Both the position numbers and the translations under genes were made by a program. A stretch of 64,000 nt of DNA from Solenopsis invicta (lineage: Eukaryota; Arthropoda; Insecta; Hymenoptera; Formicidae): the NCBI RefSeq assembly GCF_016802725.1, contig NC_052671.1, positions 5,643,001-5,707,000 of the forward strand, given 5' to 3'. The notes under the pieces are model-generated. The model was not told where the DNA came from, did no database searches, and was given only the letters and a program-made list of their open reading frames with translations. This document shows positions 11,919 through 24,639 of the stretch, in pieces; position 1 is the stretch's first letter, and every line of letters starts with the position of its first letter.

Positions 11919-12545
11919 ATCCAATTAAATATAAGACATCGATTTATATGTGAAAACACAACGTTAAACGGAATCTCTTAGGCCATTGCTAGTTCTTACA
12001 AGGAGAGGCCGCGAGATGGGGGACACCGATTTTAATAAAATTTTATGGGTGTGTAGTATTCACTCACACATTTACTGTAGTAAAGCAGTTAGTTGCGGAT
12101 ATTGGACATTTTTGAGAAAATAATTTTTTTTTAATTAAATCTTATATTTTTTTAATGTCATTTGTATTATAAATCTCTCTCTAAAAATTTTTAGAGAGTT
12201 TTTAATTATTTAATGTAAAATATAAGCTGTAAATAAGTTGTAAAACAGTGATTGTAAATTTTTATTGTAAATATATTTTTTTGTGTTTATGAGAAATTTT
12301 AATTTATTTAATAATAGGAAAGAATTTTTAAATTCCTCGATTTTTTTTAATAACATATTTGATCAAAATTGGTGACCCCCATCTCGCGGTCTCTCTTTGT
12401 TAGTGCTGATATTTATATATGTTTTCAAGCTAACGAAAATTCATTGCACGCTGAATAACTTTTCGGTCTTAAAACAATTCCAAGTTGAACAAGGATTAAT
12501 AATATCACGATATTAAATTAAGAATCAATTTAATAATAGCTGATG
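11919..12545 (+). mobile_element. Dispersed repeat B, copy 1, split by a TIR element
   Basis: The two halves, 11919-11998 and 12400-12545, together match the reverse complement of 16245-16490. Shared landmarks are GAAAACACAA before the insertion, and TAGTGCTGATAT, TTCCAAGTTGAACAA, ATATTAAATTAA and ATCAATTTAATAATA after it. The interruption is the 401-bp element at 11999-12399. The repeat has no coding capacity and its class is unknown. Confidence 0.75.
11999..12399. mobile_element. 401-bp TIR element with TTA target duplication
   Basis: The termini are about 38-bp imperfect inverted repeats sharing CCGCGAGATGGGGG, and the element starts CAAGGAG and ends CTCTTTG. TTA flanks both sides (11996-11998 and 12400-12402). 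The related repeat B copy at 16245-16490 has a single TTA at the matching place, so the duplication is seen directly. A 3-bp TTA duplication is typical of PIF/Harbinger elements, from family knowledge, so a Harbinger-type MITE is likely. A perfect 22-bp palindrome lies near its centre at 12177-12198. No transposase is encoded. Confidence 0.85.
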
Positions 12546-13548
12546 TAATAAACATCAAAATCCATTTCTCGTCTTAAAGAACTGCAAAGAGTTTGCTTTA
12601 CATAAATTAGATTAATACGATAGCGTTAAGCAAATTGGTATTATAGCTGGAATTTTTATCAACTTATAAAATATGCTCGCTAAAAATATAAATAGCGATT
12701 TATTATCTAACGATGTCAATTTAATTTAAGATCTAAAATCAGGTTTTATACGAATACGAAAAAGAAGAAAATGTAATATCTGTGAAACGTGAATATATCG
12801 AATGCAAGAATAGCGCAATTTGATACCAATTCTCAACTGCCATCTATTTTCATTTAATTTTCATGAAGACGTGAACTCAATATTGAAATACGCCTAGTTT
12901 TTACACGACCATCTAAAAATTCTCTCGTAAGTACTCCGACAACCCCTAAGTCGTGATCGATGCGGCAAAAATCGTGCCCCACAATTACGCGGATTGTAGC
13001 TACCTTCGATCTTTAGCTTGCTCGTCCTCGGTGCAAAAAGCACTTTCCTGAGAGAAGCGAGCCGGTGGGATGAGCACATGTTGTGCGGTGTGACCGAAAG
13101 AAATACGCGGCGGTTCCGAAGAAAGAGTTCCGTGCGCGCACCGGAGACCGGAGATGTAGGACGGGACGGCAGGGGGCGATCGGCGAAGCGGACGCCAAGG
13201 ATGCAGAAGAAGTAGAAAGAGTACCGACCTAGCGGATTCTGCGGGATACGATGACGAGGGAGCTGGCGGGGAGTCACGAGCGGCCGGGATTAAAAGTTCG
13301 CCGAACATCGGCGTGCCCGATCGCCGTGGTCGAGAGCTAATTAATTGCAGAAACGGTGGATGCGGAGGCGCGCGGAAGGGCAAGGGGGGACAGGATAGGA
13401 AAGCGGTGGAGGAAGCGGATAACCGGCGGTGAATGCTGAAGTTAGTCAATAGGACTAGGAACCCTGGTAGTCGGTTTACTTTTTGCGCGGACCTTCGCGA
13501 CGTTGCCTCTCGTATTCCTCCTTTGCTTGTCCTACGTATCTTCTCTTT

Positions 13549-13551
<3 letters not shown>

Positions 13552-13590
<39 letters not shown>
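13552..13590. repeat. (CT)n microsatellite, about 20 units
   Basis: Uninterrupted CT for 39 bases, followed by an imperfect TTTCTTTCTC tail. It accounts for the repetitive peptides in the overlapping open frames. Confidence 0.95.
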
Positions 13591-13596
<6 letters not shown>

Positions 13597-14640
13597 CTCC
13601 GTCTCATCTCTTCTGAGGAAACCCCTCCATCCCTGGTTCCGTAGCTCCGACAATGGAGGGCTCGCATTGTCTTCGTGGTTTATCGCTTCCTTCGATTGCC
13701 AAGTACACGCCGGCGAGTCCACCAGACTCTCATCCTCCAGTATGTGCCCGATGCTTCCTCTCTTATGCTTCGTCTCCAACTTCTACCGTCTCGTTCCACG
13801 ACTCCACTACGTTTCCCTTATGAAAACGGTGATCATGTGCGCTCGTGATTGCTTCTACAACTTTGGACCACCATGCTCGATCGAAACCTGGACTTTTCCG
13901 ATCTTCTATTCGAATGAGCACTTGGAATTCGCGAAATGTGCGATAAATCATAAGGTCTTGCTAGGCATTTTTCCGCACGGATTGCGTTACGAACAATGCT
14001 CGGAGAAGATCCTTACGAAAACGTCATTTCCTTATTTAGTTCAAAATTTAATTAAATTTATAGTATCCTTGCTCTCTTGACAAACTGTCTTTCTAGATTA
14101 TGATGTTAGTTGAAAAAGAAAAGCAAAGAGAAATGAAGATAATAAATTTTAATGTATGTGTAAATGATTTAGAGTCCGTTGATGTTTTGCATGTTAGTCA
14201 TGGCTATTCTTCTGTATGCTAGTCTGGATGGCAGCCATAGCCCCAGCTGGAGACCAGCTTTTTCGATGAAGCACATTCCCGTACGTAAACATTAATCATT
14301 TCTAGTAAAAACGGGGATCTCGATTATATTTCAAAACGGTCACGATACTCTGACGCCATTGCCGCGCTGTATAATCGTATCATTTTTTATTGCGTTAAAA
14401 CATTGCGCTTGAAATAATTTAGATCGCGTTCAAATTTCGGTTAAGTCACGTATTTATGGCTGCAAATATATTTTCGGGAAGTTTGCGGGAGGAGTTTATG
14501 CAAATAACTGCTACAATAAGTAATAATAAAACGCTGAAAGTTTCGTTATTGAGATACGTGGCGTGATCGCTTTGAAAACGAAATTAAGTTTCTTAAAATA
14601 AGCGCGCAACGCAACCTATGATTATCTGACCAGACGGATC

Positions 14641-14656
14641 TACCTACCTACCTACC
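14641..14656. repeat. (TACC)4 microsatellite
   Basis: Four TACC/TACCTACC units in tandem. Minor repeat. Confidence 0.8.
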
Positions 14657-15968
14657 GACGCTCATCCTCTACTATTTACATTCGTGATTAGCTTACAAAA
14701 GTTGTTCGGCAACCGGATACACGAAACGTAACACACTCGTGAAAGTCGTTAACAAGGAATCCGAAATTCTATCTCACTCTTTCTCTTTCCTTCTCATCTC
14801 ATTCATCGGCCACCGGCCTAATGAAGCATGTAGAGGGCGGTCTGTCATTTTTTATGAATCCGTCGGAAGGAACGTTTTTTGCGGTGTCTCGGAGGAGCGC
14901 AGCATCGCGGCCGCGCGGACGGCCGCGCGGCGCAATTTGTATTTTCGGCGTCGTAAACACGTCCGTCGCGTATCGCGAGCGTCCCGGTGCGTATTTCAGG
15001 CCCCGTATATAAATCCGTTATTCAACACGCCATTAAGTGCTCGGCCCGTTGGAAAGGAGGAGGAGGAAGGGGTGGTGGCGGGTGAGGACGGTGGAGAACG
15101 AGGGCCGCAGTCGTAAATCGCAATTACGGAGCGGCGCGCTTGAGAATTTGTCGCGCGGGATCTAAGCGTTTCCGAGAGAGCGTGCGAGCGCACGCGATCG
15201 CGGCGTCGGACGTTCTGGACCACCGTCGAGAGTACAGTGCACGTCGTCTCTGATCTTTGATTAAAGTGGCGAACGTGCCTGAAGTTGCGCCCATCTGTCT
15301 TGGAGTTTGGACACACTCTGGAATTCTTGATATGCAGATTTCGCAAAATCTGCCGTGTTTCATACAATATTAAATTAATCACGTTTTAAAACATAGAAAC
15401 AAGAAAAGTGCCGCAACATGTTATAGTATTATATTATATATATGTATATATTTTTTTAAATAATATAATAAATGTAGGTTTAATATGAATTTAAGTCAAC
15501 GATTGAAGAAGATTAAGCGACATTATTTCGAGATTTCCGTACGAATTTAACTTTATTGTAGACTGCAAGTCATTTACGTTTGTAACTGTACGGTTGCGTG
15601 TCGCGAGGTAATTCGAAAGGAAACGAGGATGTCTCTACTCGTTCTCTTCTACTGCTGACTGCCAGTCGGACCTGGAGCCAGCGCGAAATCAATTACGCAT
15701 AGCACAAGATACGAGACCGACGAGCAATGACAAACATCCCCTTAGTGCACGTGCCATCATGCGCCACGGCTGCGATCGGTTAAGCTGGATTATGCCCTCC
15801 CGTCGCGCGAACGCGAAAAGAGGATGGGGTGAATGGCAGACAGACAGTTCTCCCTCGCAATCTTTCATTTCACCGTCTGGAGACACTTTCCTGTAGATAG
15901 AAAACTTTGCATCAAAGAAGACTTCAAATACTCGCACTTAAAGTCATAACAGATCACGAATATTCTAC

Positions 15969-15994
15969 GAGAGAGAGAGAGAGAGAGAGAGAGA
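15969..15994. repeat. (GA)13 microsatellite
   Basis: Thirteen uninterrupted GA units, followed by GT-rich sequence (ATGTGTGCATGTATATGTG). Confidence 0.95.
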
Positions 15995-16244
15995 ATGTGT
16001 GCATGTATATGTGAGACTTCACTTTTACCCTCATATTATTATTTTCGTTTGTAATTCAAATTCAAGTGCAATTTGCGATTACTATGTCAGCGTTAACGCG
16101 ATTTATGATTTATCGATTAGTCCGGAATATTACTAGTATTTAACGAAAAGCTTTATAGGTCACAGCTATAGATTTAATAACAATGGATTTTAGGGGTGAT
16201 TTATTAATAATTGATTTAAAGGGTTCTCGCATTTAGAAGCTCGT

Positions 16245-16490
16245 CAGCCTCAATTATTATTAAATTGATTTTTAATTTAATATCATGACTACTATAATAA
16301 TTTTTGTTCAACTTGGAACTGTGTTTCAAGACTGAAAGGTTATTTGGCGCGCAGTTGCGTGAACTTGAAAAGGTATATAAAATCACACAATGAATATATC
16401 AGCACTAAGCTTTAGCTATGACCTGTTAGGCTTTTCCTTCATCATTGTGTTTTCAGATATAGATCGGTGTCCTTTATTTAATTTGATTAT
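16245..16490 (-). mobile_element. Dispersed repeat B, copy 2 (uninterrupted)
   Basis: Read on the minus strand this copy runs GAAAACACAATG, then GCTTAGTGCTGATAT, AGTTCCAAGTTGAAC and ATATTAAATTAAAAATC, in the same order as copy 1. At 16406-16408 it has a single TAA (TTA on the minus strand), where copy 1 has TTA, the 401-bp element, TTA. It therefore serves as the empty site for that insertion. No coding frame is present. Confidence 0.75.
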
Positions 16491-19400
16491 TGTATTTATA
16501 GAAAGATGGAGGAAACTTCGTGTTAGGAAAATCTTCTGCGAACTAATCGTTTTCAATTAACCGTGTGAGCAATCGATTAGCACACTCGGGGCCCTTTTAC
16601 GTTCGATCGTCCAATTTATCGAGGATCTATCTAAACTGTTCGCCAATGATCCTTCGGAGCCTCTCGATAAACATTTCAATTAGAACCGTATTAGGCCCCG
16701 GCACGCGAGAGCCACCCACATAGAAGGAGCCGCCCCCCTGGGGGCAGTTCGCGGGCCAGTGCTTGTGTATTTTCGTGCCGTCCTTCGTACAAAGAAAAGA
16801 AGATCACGACGAGAGAGGAAGAGAGAGAGAGAGGGAGGGAGAGATCGGAAAGACGCTGAGGGACCACCCGCGAGTCGGCTTCCAGAATCGATAAGCTGGA
16901 GGAGACTGGGGAGACCCTCGGCTTCGTCGAATCGAGCAAGTTCACCGGTCCATCCGTCTTTCCTCGTGGTCTTCCCCTCTCATCTCTTTTGCTATCCTTC
17001 TCACCGATCCCGCACTTCTCTCCTCGCGACCATTATCCTTTGCCCCCGACGGCTTTAGAAATCACGAGGCGCACGTGCCGACGTAAATCGTAATCCTTAC
17101 GTGAGAGGAATCGTCGTTTGCAGGTTGAAGGCACGCTTGATACAGACGTGTCACGACCTCACGGTATGAATTAGCGCGTCTTTAAAAAAAAAAAAAAAAA
17201 TTATGCACCGGGACACGGTTTGCGCGAGATTTACCGCTGCTTATCGGTGTCGAGGAGACGCTGGAATTTATCGTCAGTGAAATTTCACGCGATGGATCCC
17301 CCTGTAAACTGTATTAACGTGACATTTCTACGCTGGACGTAGATTAAATGCTAAATATACGGTATTATACATATCAGTTATTTCTTGTTATCATGTCTCA
17401 AATTTATTATATCGCACGATTCATGTAACGTTAAGTGCGCGTAATTACTACACAAGTAATTCCAGGCATAAATGATTTTAATTTGATGTCCATATATAAA
17501 TCCATGTTTTACTTGGCAACGTGGGATACTCGACATTGCTCAAAGGCACAGCGTGGCAAGTGATTCTATTTTAGCATAACTGGTTTATACTTAGACTCTC
17601 ACAGGTTAGCGCATATCTCGAAGAATTCCCTCGTAGTTGTACGGGTTTGCGCCAACTTCACGGCTTCAGATACTTTCTATGTATTCTGGATGATGATGTA
17701 GGGAGTTGTCGAGGCCGTTGATACTAGGAAGAGATGCCAGGGCGACACGCTTGAGCGATCGTATTGTGGCAACCACCCAGTGAAGACGCTGAGAGAGGCG
17801 GAAGGAATATGGATGCAGGGATAACGGAAATCGTCCCGTTAGGAATCGACCAATTTTCGCAGGAAATTTGTAAAGTCAGCAATTTTATCGTGACAGTGAC
17901 GCGTCTTTTCTCTTATTATTTTTATCTCTCTTGAGAGATTTATGGTTTTCTTTAGATTTGAATATGAAAAACGTAAATTGTATAACAAAAGACATTTTTC
18001 GAGCGTGATTAATTATTGATGACAAACGAAATTTTAGATTCCCCATTTTTATTTTTCCCACGAAGATTTCTTGCGAAAAAAGGTAATTGCATTTTCCGCA
18101 AATACAATTTACGTATTATAAAACATCTTTTTGTTAATAAAAAAAGTCACTTATTCTCGTTCCATTCGACAATGTACGTATCCACCTTTATAAAAGGATA
18201 TTGCGAAATATCCAGAAATATGAAACTTCACATTGAATAACAAAGATAGTCTCGAATGCAAATAAAGCTCGCGAATATACGAGCAGTCGCAAGAAAGGGC
18301 TCTCTCGCGGATTTCTTTTCTTAGCATTCATTTCGCGCCACTCGACCACTTTTCGGCACGATTCCTTTCTTAGATTTCACCGATTCGAGCAATAATTCAT
18401 ACATCGCGATTAAACTGGCGCGCCCTGCCACGCAGAGAAACCGTGAAATGATACGTTTGCCTGGGGACGAATATATATTTCGAATTCTCGCGCACGTTTA
18501 TGATCCCGGGAGAAAGTCGTGAGCCGAAAGAAAGGTCGGTACAAGTGAGAGAGGGTAGCTCGCTTACGAGCGGGGGGAAAAAGTTGAAAAGAAGGCGAAT
18601 GGGAGCACGGAGCACACACTCGTGCATGTGTGTACGTGTGCATCTGTGTGTGGGTGTGCGTGTGTAAACGACGATGCGACGTTCGAGCCGCACGGTTAAA
18701 GCCGCTGACTCCTATCGATCGCACCATTTGATATTCCGCGTTGAAACTCAGTTAAATATTTGACATACCGAGAATGAGGGTGGCTCGTAATATGTACTGA
18801 GCAAACGGCGGCTCGGGCCCCGGTAATCTGCAGCGTCAATGTAATATCCACGAGATTCGACTTGACATGGAGTTACCGCTGCGGCACCAAAGTTTTCAGA
18901 AGCCACACCAACAATGCGCGCGCCCGCTGATAATTCGCGCGAATTTATGCGCGCTCGATCGCCGTTCGAGCTCAACTCTGAAACGTAAATTTCCGTTTCC
19001 CGTGCGTGTGTCGATTCTCCGCGAATTTAAAGCGAAGTTTAGTTGCGCAATTAAGCACTCGCGAGAAGTACGGCGACGTGACGGCACGCACATTCAATCG
19101 CGTCGCTTTTGCGGTCGGGGGAAAATTGCGAGCGCGCACGCATCGAAGTTTAACTCGCTTTTATACGGAGATATTTCTTGCTAACGTTCAGGTGCAGTCG
19201 CTCTGCTTGAGCTATATTTAGAAGCGTGAAATATGTACGGTTCACGTACAATGCAATATACTGCGGGAGTATACCACTAACCGTGTATTTCAGTCTGCGA
19301 AGACGACGCTTTACAGTGACACCGCCGTATGAATTAACAAACACCCTCCGCCACGTCGCGGGCTCACAAGAAGTTAAGTGCGACGGTAGCGATATGCCGG

Positions 19401-20076
19401 TCTCGTAATCCCCTTCGCACGCACCATAATTCGCGTTTACGTCCTTTTCCGGGGGTATATGTCTTAGTTACGTTACGCTCTCATCTTCTGCATTCGGTGA
19501 TGTCGTGACGAGGCGGCGAAATCTTGTCGGTGGTTCTGTTGAAACGAAAATAACAGATATGCTCGTGAAAGACTCATTGCTGCTAATGTTACGCGTTACC
19601 AATTTACATTGTTTGGAAAATTAGATATCGTACGCGATAAACATCCTTATATTTAATACTAAATTTTATTTCAATTTTCGTAAAGTAAAATTGCTATTTC
19701 CTACAAGCGTATGTCGTTTAAATTATACACGGTATTTTTTTGTAGGATTATATTAAAAGGGGAAATTGAATAGAGTGCCAGTATTCCTTCGCGTATTTAA
19801 TAGCAGGAAAATGTGAGATTAAAGTTCGAGAGCGAAAGCATCTGCGACGAGTACCGCCGACGTGGCTCGATCGCCTCTTCAGATGTGGACGAGGATATAC
19901 AAATATTTGCTGAGTCTTCCTTGCTATTTATTTATCTGACCTGAGCTGAAGGATTGTGCGTGGACGGCGCACTATATACGTTTCTCTGAGAAAACGAGAG
20001 AAAAAGGGAGATGCAAGTTATAGACATCGTAACGCTGCAAAATTATCTTTACAATTTTAAAAGCGATAAATATCTA
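16491..20076. other. Gene-free stretch of unique sequence
   Basis: A purine-rich run lies at 16785-16860 and a run of 17 A at 17184-17200. Frames at 18397-18727 on the minus strand read through a GT-rich microsatellite-like patch (18620-18665) and have no domain. Frames at 18867-19408 are short and lie on both strands. No shared repeat was found. Confidence 0.5.
17184..17200. repeat. A17 homopolymer
   Basis: Seventeen consecutive A. No retroposed sequence or target duplication is recognised upstream, so there is no case for a SINE or processed pseudogene tail. Confidence 0.9.
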
Positions 20077-20274
20077 TTCAAATGAGACAAGAAGAGCTTT
20101 AGGGCCGTGCAGGGTGTTGTGCGCCAATACAAAATAAATACCAATGTAAAGTAAACATTTCGACTATTTAATGACTAGTCATCTCCAGTACAGTGTTTGA
20201 ATCGAATATATCTGCGAAACGTATTGGCGCACAACACCCTGAAGGCTCTGAAGCTCTTTTTGTCTTATTTAAAA
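20077..20274. mobile_element. Short fold-back element, about 200 bp
   Basis: The left arm 20081-20130 and right arm 20221-20270 are inverted copies with about six mismatches. The innermost 21 bases of each (20110-20130 and 20221-20241) pair perfectly. A 12-bp palindrome ATGACTAGTCAT at 20171-20182 marks the centre, which suggests that the whole unit was once a symmetrical palindrome whose middle has decayed. A fold-back MITE is the simplest reading; a hairpin RNA source is possible if the region is transcribed. No clear target duplication was found. Confidence 0.75.
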
Positions 20275-23200
20275 TGTTATTCTTTAAGAGCTTTGAACCT
20301 TGTATTTATTTTCTAATTCGATAAATATCTTTTTTATTAGTACGTTTTGCTATAGGATCTAGAAAAAATAAATTCTTCTATTTACTATGATCTGCATTGT
20401 TTGAATTAATTTAAGCTTTCCATTGTCAGATTTAAACTCTGACTTTACCGTTGCTAAATATTACTCCATTTCTGCCACTTATTTTGAGAAACTTTTTATC
20501 GCGTAACAGACTTTTGTTCTGTGCAGTTACCGTTCCAGCAAAGTGACATTAATTTTCTGCAGCATGTATAAAATATAATGGCAGTTTGAGAGACTCGCAC
20601 CTAATCCATTTAAGCCAGTGAGAGACGGGAGTGCTCCTCGTTTCGTATTGATCATTTATATTTAGTAACGGTAATATAGAAGATTTAGTCTACGGTAATA
20701 CAGAATGTAGAATGACAGTTTGGGATTGGACGCAATGAGTAAGTCAATGGTAAAAAAATAAATGTATAAATCAAGTTGTATTAGCTTATTGTCAGTTTGA
20801 ATGTAAAAGTAATCTAAGCGTTGAGTTACGCGTTTATACAAATTTGCGAATACTTGGCGACGGAGACTTTTCTTTCTCGCGCGTCTTATATATACTCGGT
20901 ATGACCGCGGGATTTGTGTCCAACGTTAAATTTCAAATGTGTTTATTATTCTTATTTGTACTTAATACTTAAATTTCTGTTTTTTGTATATGTTTATCTT
21001 ACATGCTCGACTCTGTTTTTTTATTGTGCTTGTTATTTATTTATTTATTTGCTTTTGTCCGTTGAGTATGTGGCGAAGCGATCGCCACAATAGTAACATA
21101 GAATATCAGAAGTCTTTTTTTTAAAGGCATATTTCAAGAATAACAGTAACTTTATTTAGTGCAATAATATGACATGTATAGAAAGTAAATATATCGCAAA
21201 AAACGCTGTTCATTGATAAATGAAATGACATTCTTCTATTTCTATTCTTTAAATTTCTATTTTTAAAATCGGAATCAGTATATTATCACTGAAATACACA
21301 TTTCTCTGGTTGACACTTATAAGCATAGCACTGAAATCGATGCAATTTTATTGATTTTTTCGATTTGGAGAATAACCAATGTGAGTCTTATAAATTTGAG
21401 TAATAAAATGATTGTACAGAAAAGACATAAATAGCAGTACAAAATAGTGATAAAAGTGGCAATAATAATACAAGCATAAACAATATATGCAACAAAGATA
21501 ATAAGATTTATGTAATTAAATGATTAGAAACTTTTTTTGAAAAAGAACGATTAATTGACGCAATTTTATTTAATCACAATTCTTATTTACTATGAATTTA
21601 CGCCAAAGCAATTTTAGGTATATAAAATGTATCTTGAGACAATTCTGTTAAGTTATTTCGTAAAAATAATATACATGAAAGCGTGCCAGTGTAAGAACAT
21701 TTATGTCACCTTAGAGGAAGAGAAACACCACCGTGAAGTTTTTTTTTAAGTCGACGCTTCGCGTGGGCGGCCGTAAATTCATCCCTGGCAATATTTGAGT
21801 CGGCGTTTTCCGAGCTGCGGGTGCTAACCTATCGGCTAAATTACCCGTTGGATAGCTCGGTTTGGCGCCCAAGGCGAATCCGGATTACCCTTCGTGTCGC
21901 ATTTTCGTAGAACCCGAGCGAGCATGGTAATGGCCAGGGCGCGAAGGGGGGATGACACAACGGGCGCCAAAACGCCCTGTACGGCCGCTATGATCTCTGT
22001 TGTAAAATTTCCCGTTCCCCTCGTTCGTTCGCTACATCGCGCGGCTGTAAACCACCGCAACACGGCGCGCAGTGGCCGCTAGACAAGTATTTGATCACGA
22101 GCAACGCAGATCTCTGATGAAGACTCATCATCCCATTGTCGTCCTGGTATCTTCATTATTTTTGCTCCGTTATTAAAAATCTACCGTAGACGCACGGGAG
22201 CGAGACAAAGAATTCGACAGGCATTGTCCCCTTGTCGTTCGCGCTTTTTGTTCGCCACGCTAAATGTCAATGAAACTCACTGTCTCCCCTCTCCCATTTT
22301 ATCTTCGTCTATGTTCCTTTATCTATCGCGAGGGAGCGAGGGAACGAGGAGAATCTTCCTGATCGGTGATCTTCGTCGTTTTCGTTATTCTTGTCGTCGG
22401 CGGCCGTCGTTCTGCTGCGGAAGTGTGTGGGATATGTCCCGGGTTTATGTTTCGTCGGGAGAAATCAATCTGGCAACAGCGGAAGGGATCGTCCTCGCAA
22501 CCCTCGCAACGTTTTCACCGACGTTGTGACACTGATTTTTCCAACTATCCTATCCATTGGACTTTCACCGTCCCCATGCCTGAGGTACGATAAGGTGGAA
22601 TTATTGAAGCGGCAGGTATTTTCCAGCATGCCGACGTTTCTGTATCGTACAGTTTGTACCGCGCCAGAATGTCCCCAGGGTCGAAAACATCGTGGGGGTC
22701 CGGTAAACAATCATCGGAATTCACTTCAGATTGGAGTCTTAAATTGACGCTTACCTTAAAGCTGTATTGCCTCGCGTTCGAAAATTAATAATGAGCTTCT
22801 AAGGAATTTACGATATAAATGCAACGAATGCGAGACATTAATTGTGTTGACGTAATGATTTAGATAATTGTAGATAATTATGTAGAATAATTTTACACTT
22901 TTTTCCGCCGGCGCATTTCGTATATATCTGCGATTGAAATATGAGCTAGACAGCCAATCGATGTATATTTTATTTAATTTATCACGCGATAATTAATTTT
23001 CTCGCGTCGTTAACGTGCCACCCAACCGTGCCAAACCGCATTTGATACAATTTATAGTCGGTAAAACGCCGGCGGACCGGAATTTTATCCGCGGAAAGGA
23101 CCAGCCCGATAAATTTGGCATGAAATTTCAAACTATCTCTAAAACGATTACGTACAGTTCGCCCTCCAGGAGCCTGTCCAAATTTTGAAGCACGGCCGGC

Positions 23201-23360
23201 CGGTCGAACCGTACGTCACGCTTGATAAAGATCTGAAGCCAATCGATCTTGACGGACACGAGACCGCGCATTGCCGTGCAATCGTTCGGTTGTGAGTGAC
23301 TTTTGTTCGAAAAAGGGTGTCGCGGCCATGGAGGATTATTAAATCGGGCAGCGTTATCAT

Positions 23361-23605
23361 GACAGAGAGCGACGGAAAGACAGAGAAGAGGAGACAAAGA
23401 CATGGATGGAGGGGAAGAAAGTGAGAGAGAGTAAGAGCGATGGAACGCGGGACGAGACGAGGGATAGAAGGCGGAGCGGAACGAAAACGAGCGACAGGCA
23501 GGAAACGAAGGATAGCACGAGGCAGATAAAGAGGGACGCGAACAGACAAGAGATAGGAGGAAGAGGAGGAGGACGAGGAGAGGTAGGACCGACCGGCAGG
23601 CAGGA
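23361..23605. repeat. Purine-rich tract, about 245 bp
   Basis: The plus strand is mostly A and G (GAGAGCGACGGAAAGACAGA and similar) with scattered C and few T. The three minus-strand frames over it (23128-23632) encode Leu/Ser/Pro/Phe because they read the pyrimidine strand, not because of a membrane protein. It may be a decayed GA microsatellite. Confidence 0.7.
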
Positions 23606-24387
23606 TTGCTCTATGGGGTGGTTTCGGGGCATGGATACCCAGTCTCTACGGCCGCGGTAATGGTTATAGCACCATCGCGTGCAATCCCATTAGCACCGAT
23701 GCAATTTACCCGATCTATCACACCCTATTAAGCGGTGCGCTTTCCACCCCCGCGGGCGGGCGCTCGATCGCTTAACGCTCGTTTTAATCGAGTTTGCGCA
23801 ACCGTGCCTGCGCCCGGCGCGGCGCCCGGCGCCCGGGCTCCTCTTCGGCGCCGATCGGGCCGAACAATGTTTTTCGAATCGCGCGGAACCCTCTGCCGAT
23901 GTCGATCTGTGCGCGAGTGCAGCGCGGCCGGGGAGATATAATGAAAGAATATTTGTAGTCAGCGAAACTGAAGGCTTTCCGATAATTGAACGACGGCCGA
24001 GATAGCGTTATTCCCGTTGCGGGTATACACCCGATATCTCACCGTTGTGCTCAACTTCTTGACTCCGTGCGCTAATTGTAACGAAGCAATGAAGACGATG
24101 CGGAAGATCTTTGTCTCACGACGACACGAGGTCGTAGATGCCTCGGTTAACCGCTGCGGAATTCGATCCGCTAATGCACAATGTGGCCGTGCTATTGGTG
24201 TAAGCATTATCGTGATAGTACTCGAGAGACGTACTCGCAATTATGGGATAGGGGCGCGTCGATATATAGAATCATGCGGTTATAGGAAACTCTCGAGTGG
24301 ATTTTCGAGAAGTTTGTCGTTGAACGATGTCAAATATCGATTGATTCGATAACGAGAATATGATTCTGAAAAAAATTATTGATGCGT

Positions 24388-24440
24388 GTAAATATCGACA
24401 ACACACTTTTATTACATTTACTCAAAGTGTAAATGTAAAT
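24388..24440. repeat. Imperfect hairpin, AT-rich
   Basis: ACATTTAC and GTAAATGT pair around TCAAAGT, with weaker pairing outside (TATTA and TAATA). Too short to assign to an element. Confidence 0.35.
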
Positions 24441-24639
24441 AATAATAAAACGCTTTGAAGTAACACCTAAAGGCAATTAGGGAGGCGCTAAAACATCCTT
24501 GACGGTATAATATGTATTTCAAGGATGAACTTCGAAAAGTGGATTGGAAACAGAACGGATGTTATTTGAAAAACAGTCCCCTGCCACTTCGTACCACCGG
24601 CTGTTGAAGTGGAGAAGGTAAGGGTAGACTCTCTCTCCG

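Larger units (their letters stand above)
12546..16244. other. Gene-free stretch, AT-rich then CpG-rich with microsatellites
   Basis: The part at 12546-12890 is AT-rich and ordinary. From 12900 to 13780 GC-rich DNA gives long open frames on both strands; the 259-codon frame on the minus strand lacks an ATG, and its Arg/Glu run is the (CT)n repeat read backwards. The plus frame at 13433-14080 likewise contains Leu/Ser from the repeat. The rest holds two microsatellites, listed separately, and no recognised gene. Confidence 0.55.

Noticed and set aside
13000..13779. 259-codon frame on the minus strand
   Set aside because: It lacks an ATG, contains an Arg/Glu run that is the (CT)n microsatellite, and overlaps plus-strand frames; no domain.
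17184..17200. SINE or processed pseudogene tail
   Set aside because: A17 without a recognisable body, internal promoter boxes or target duplication.
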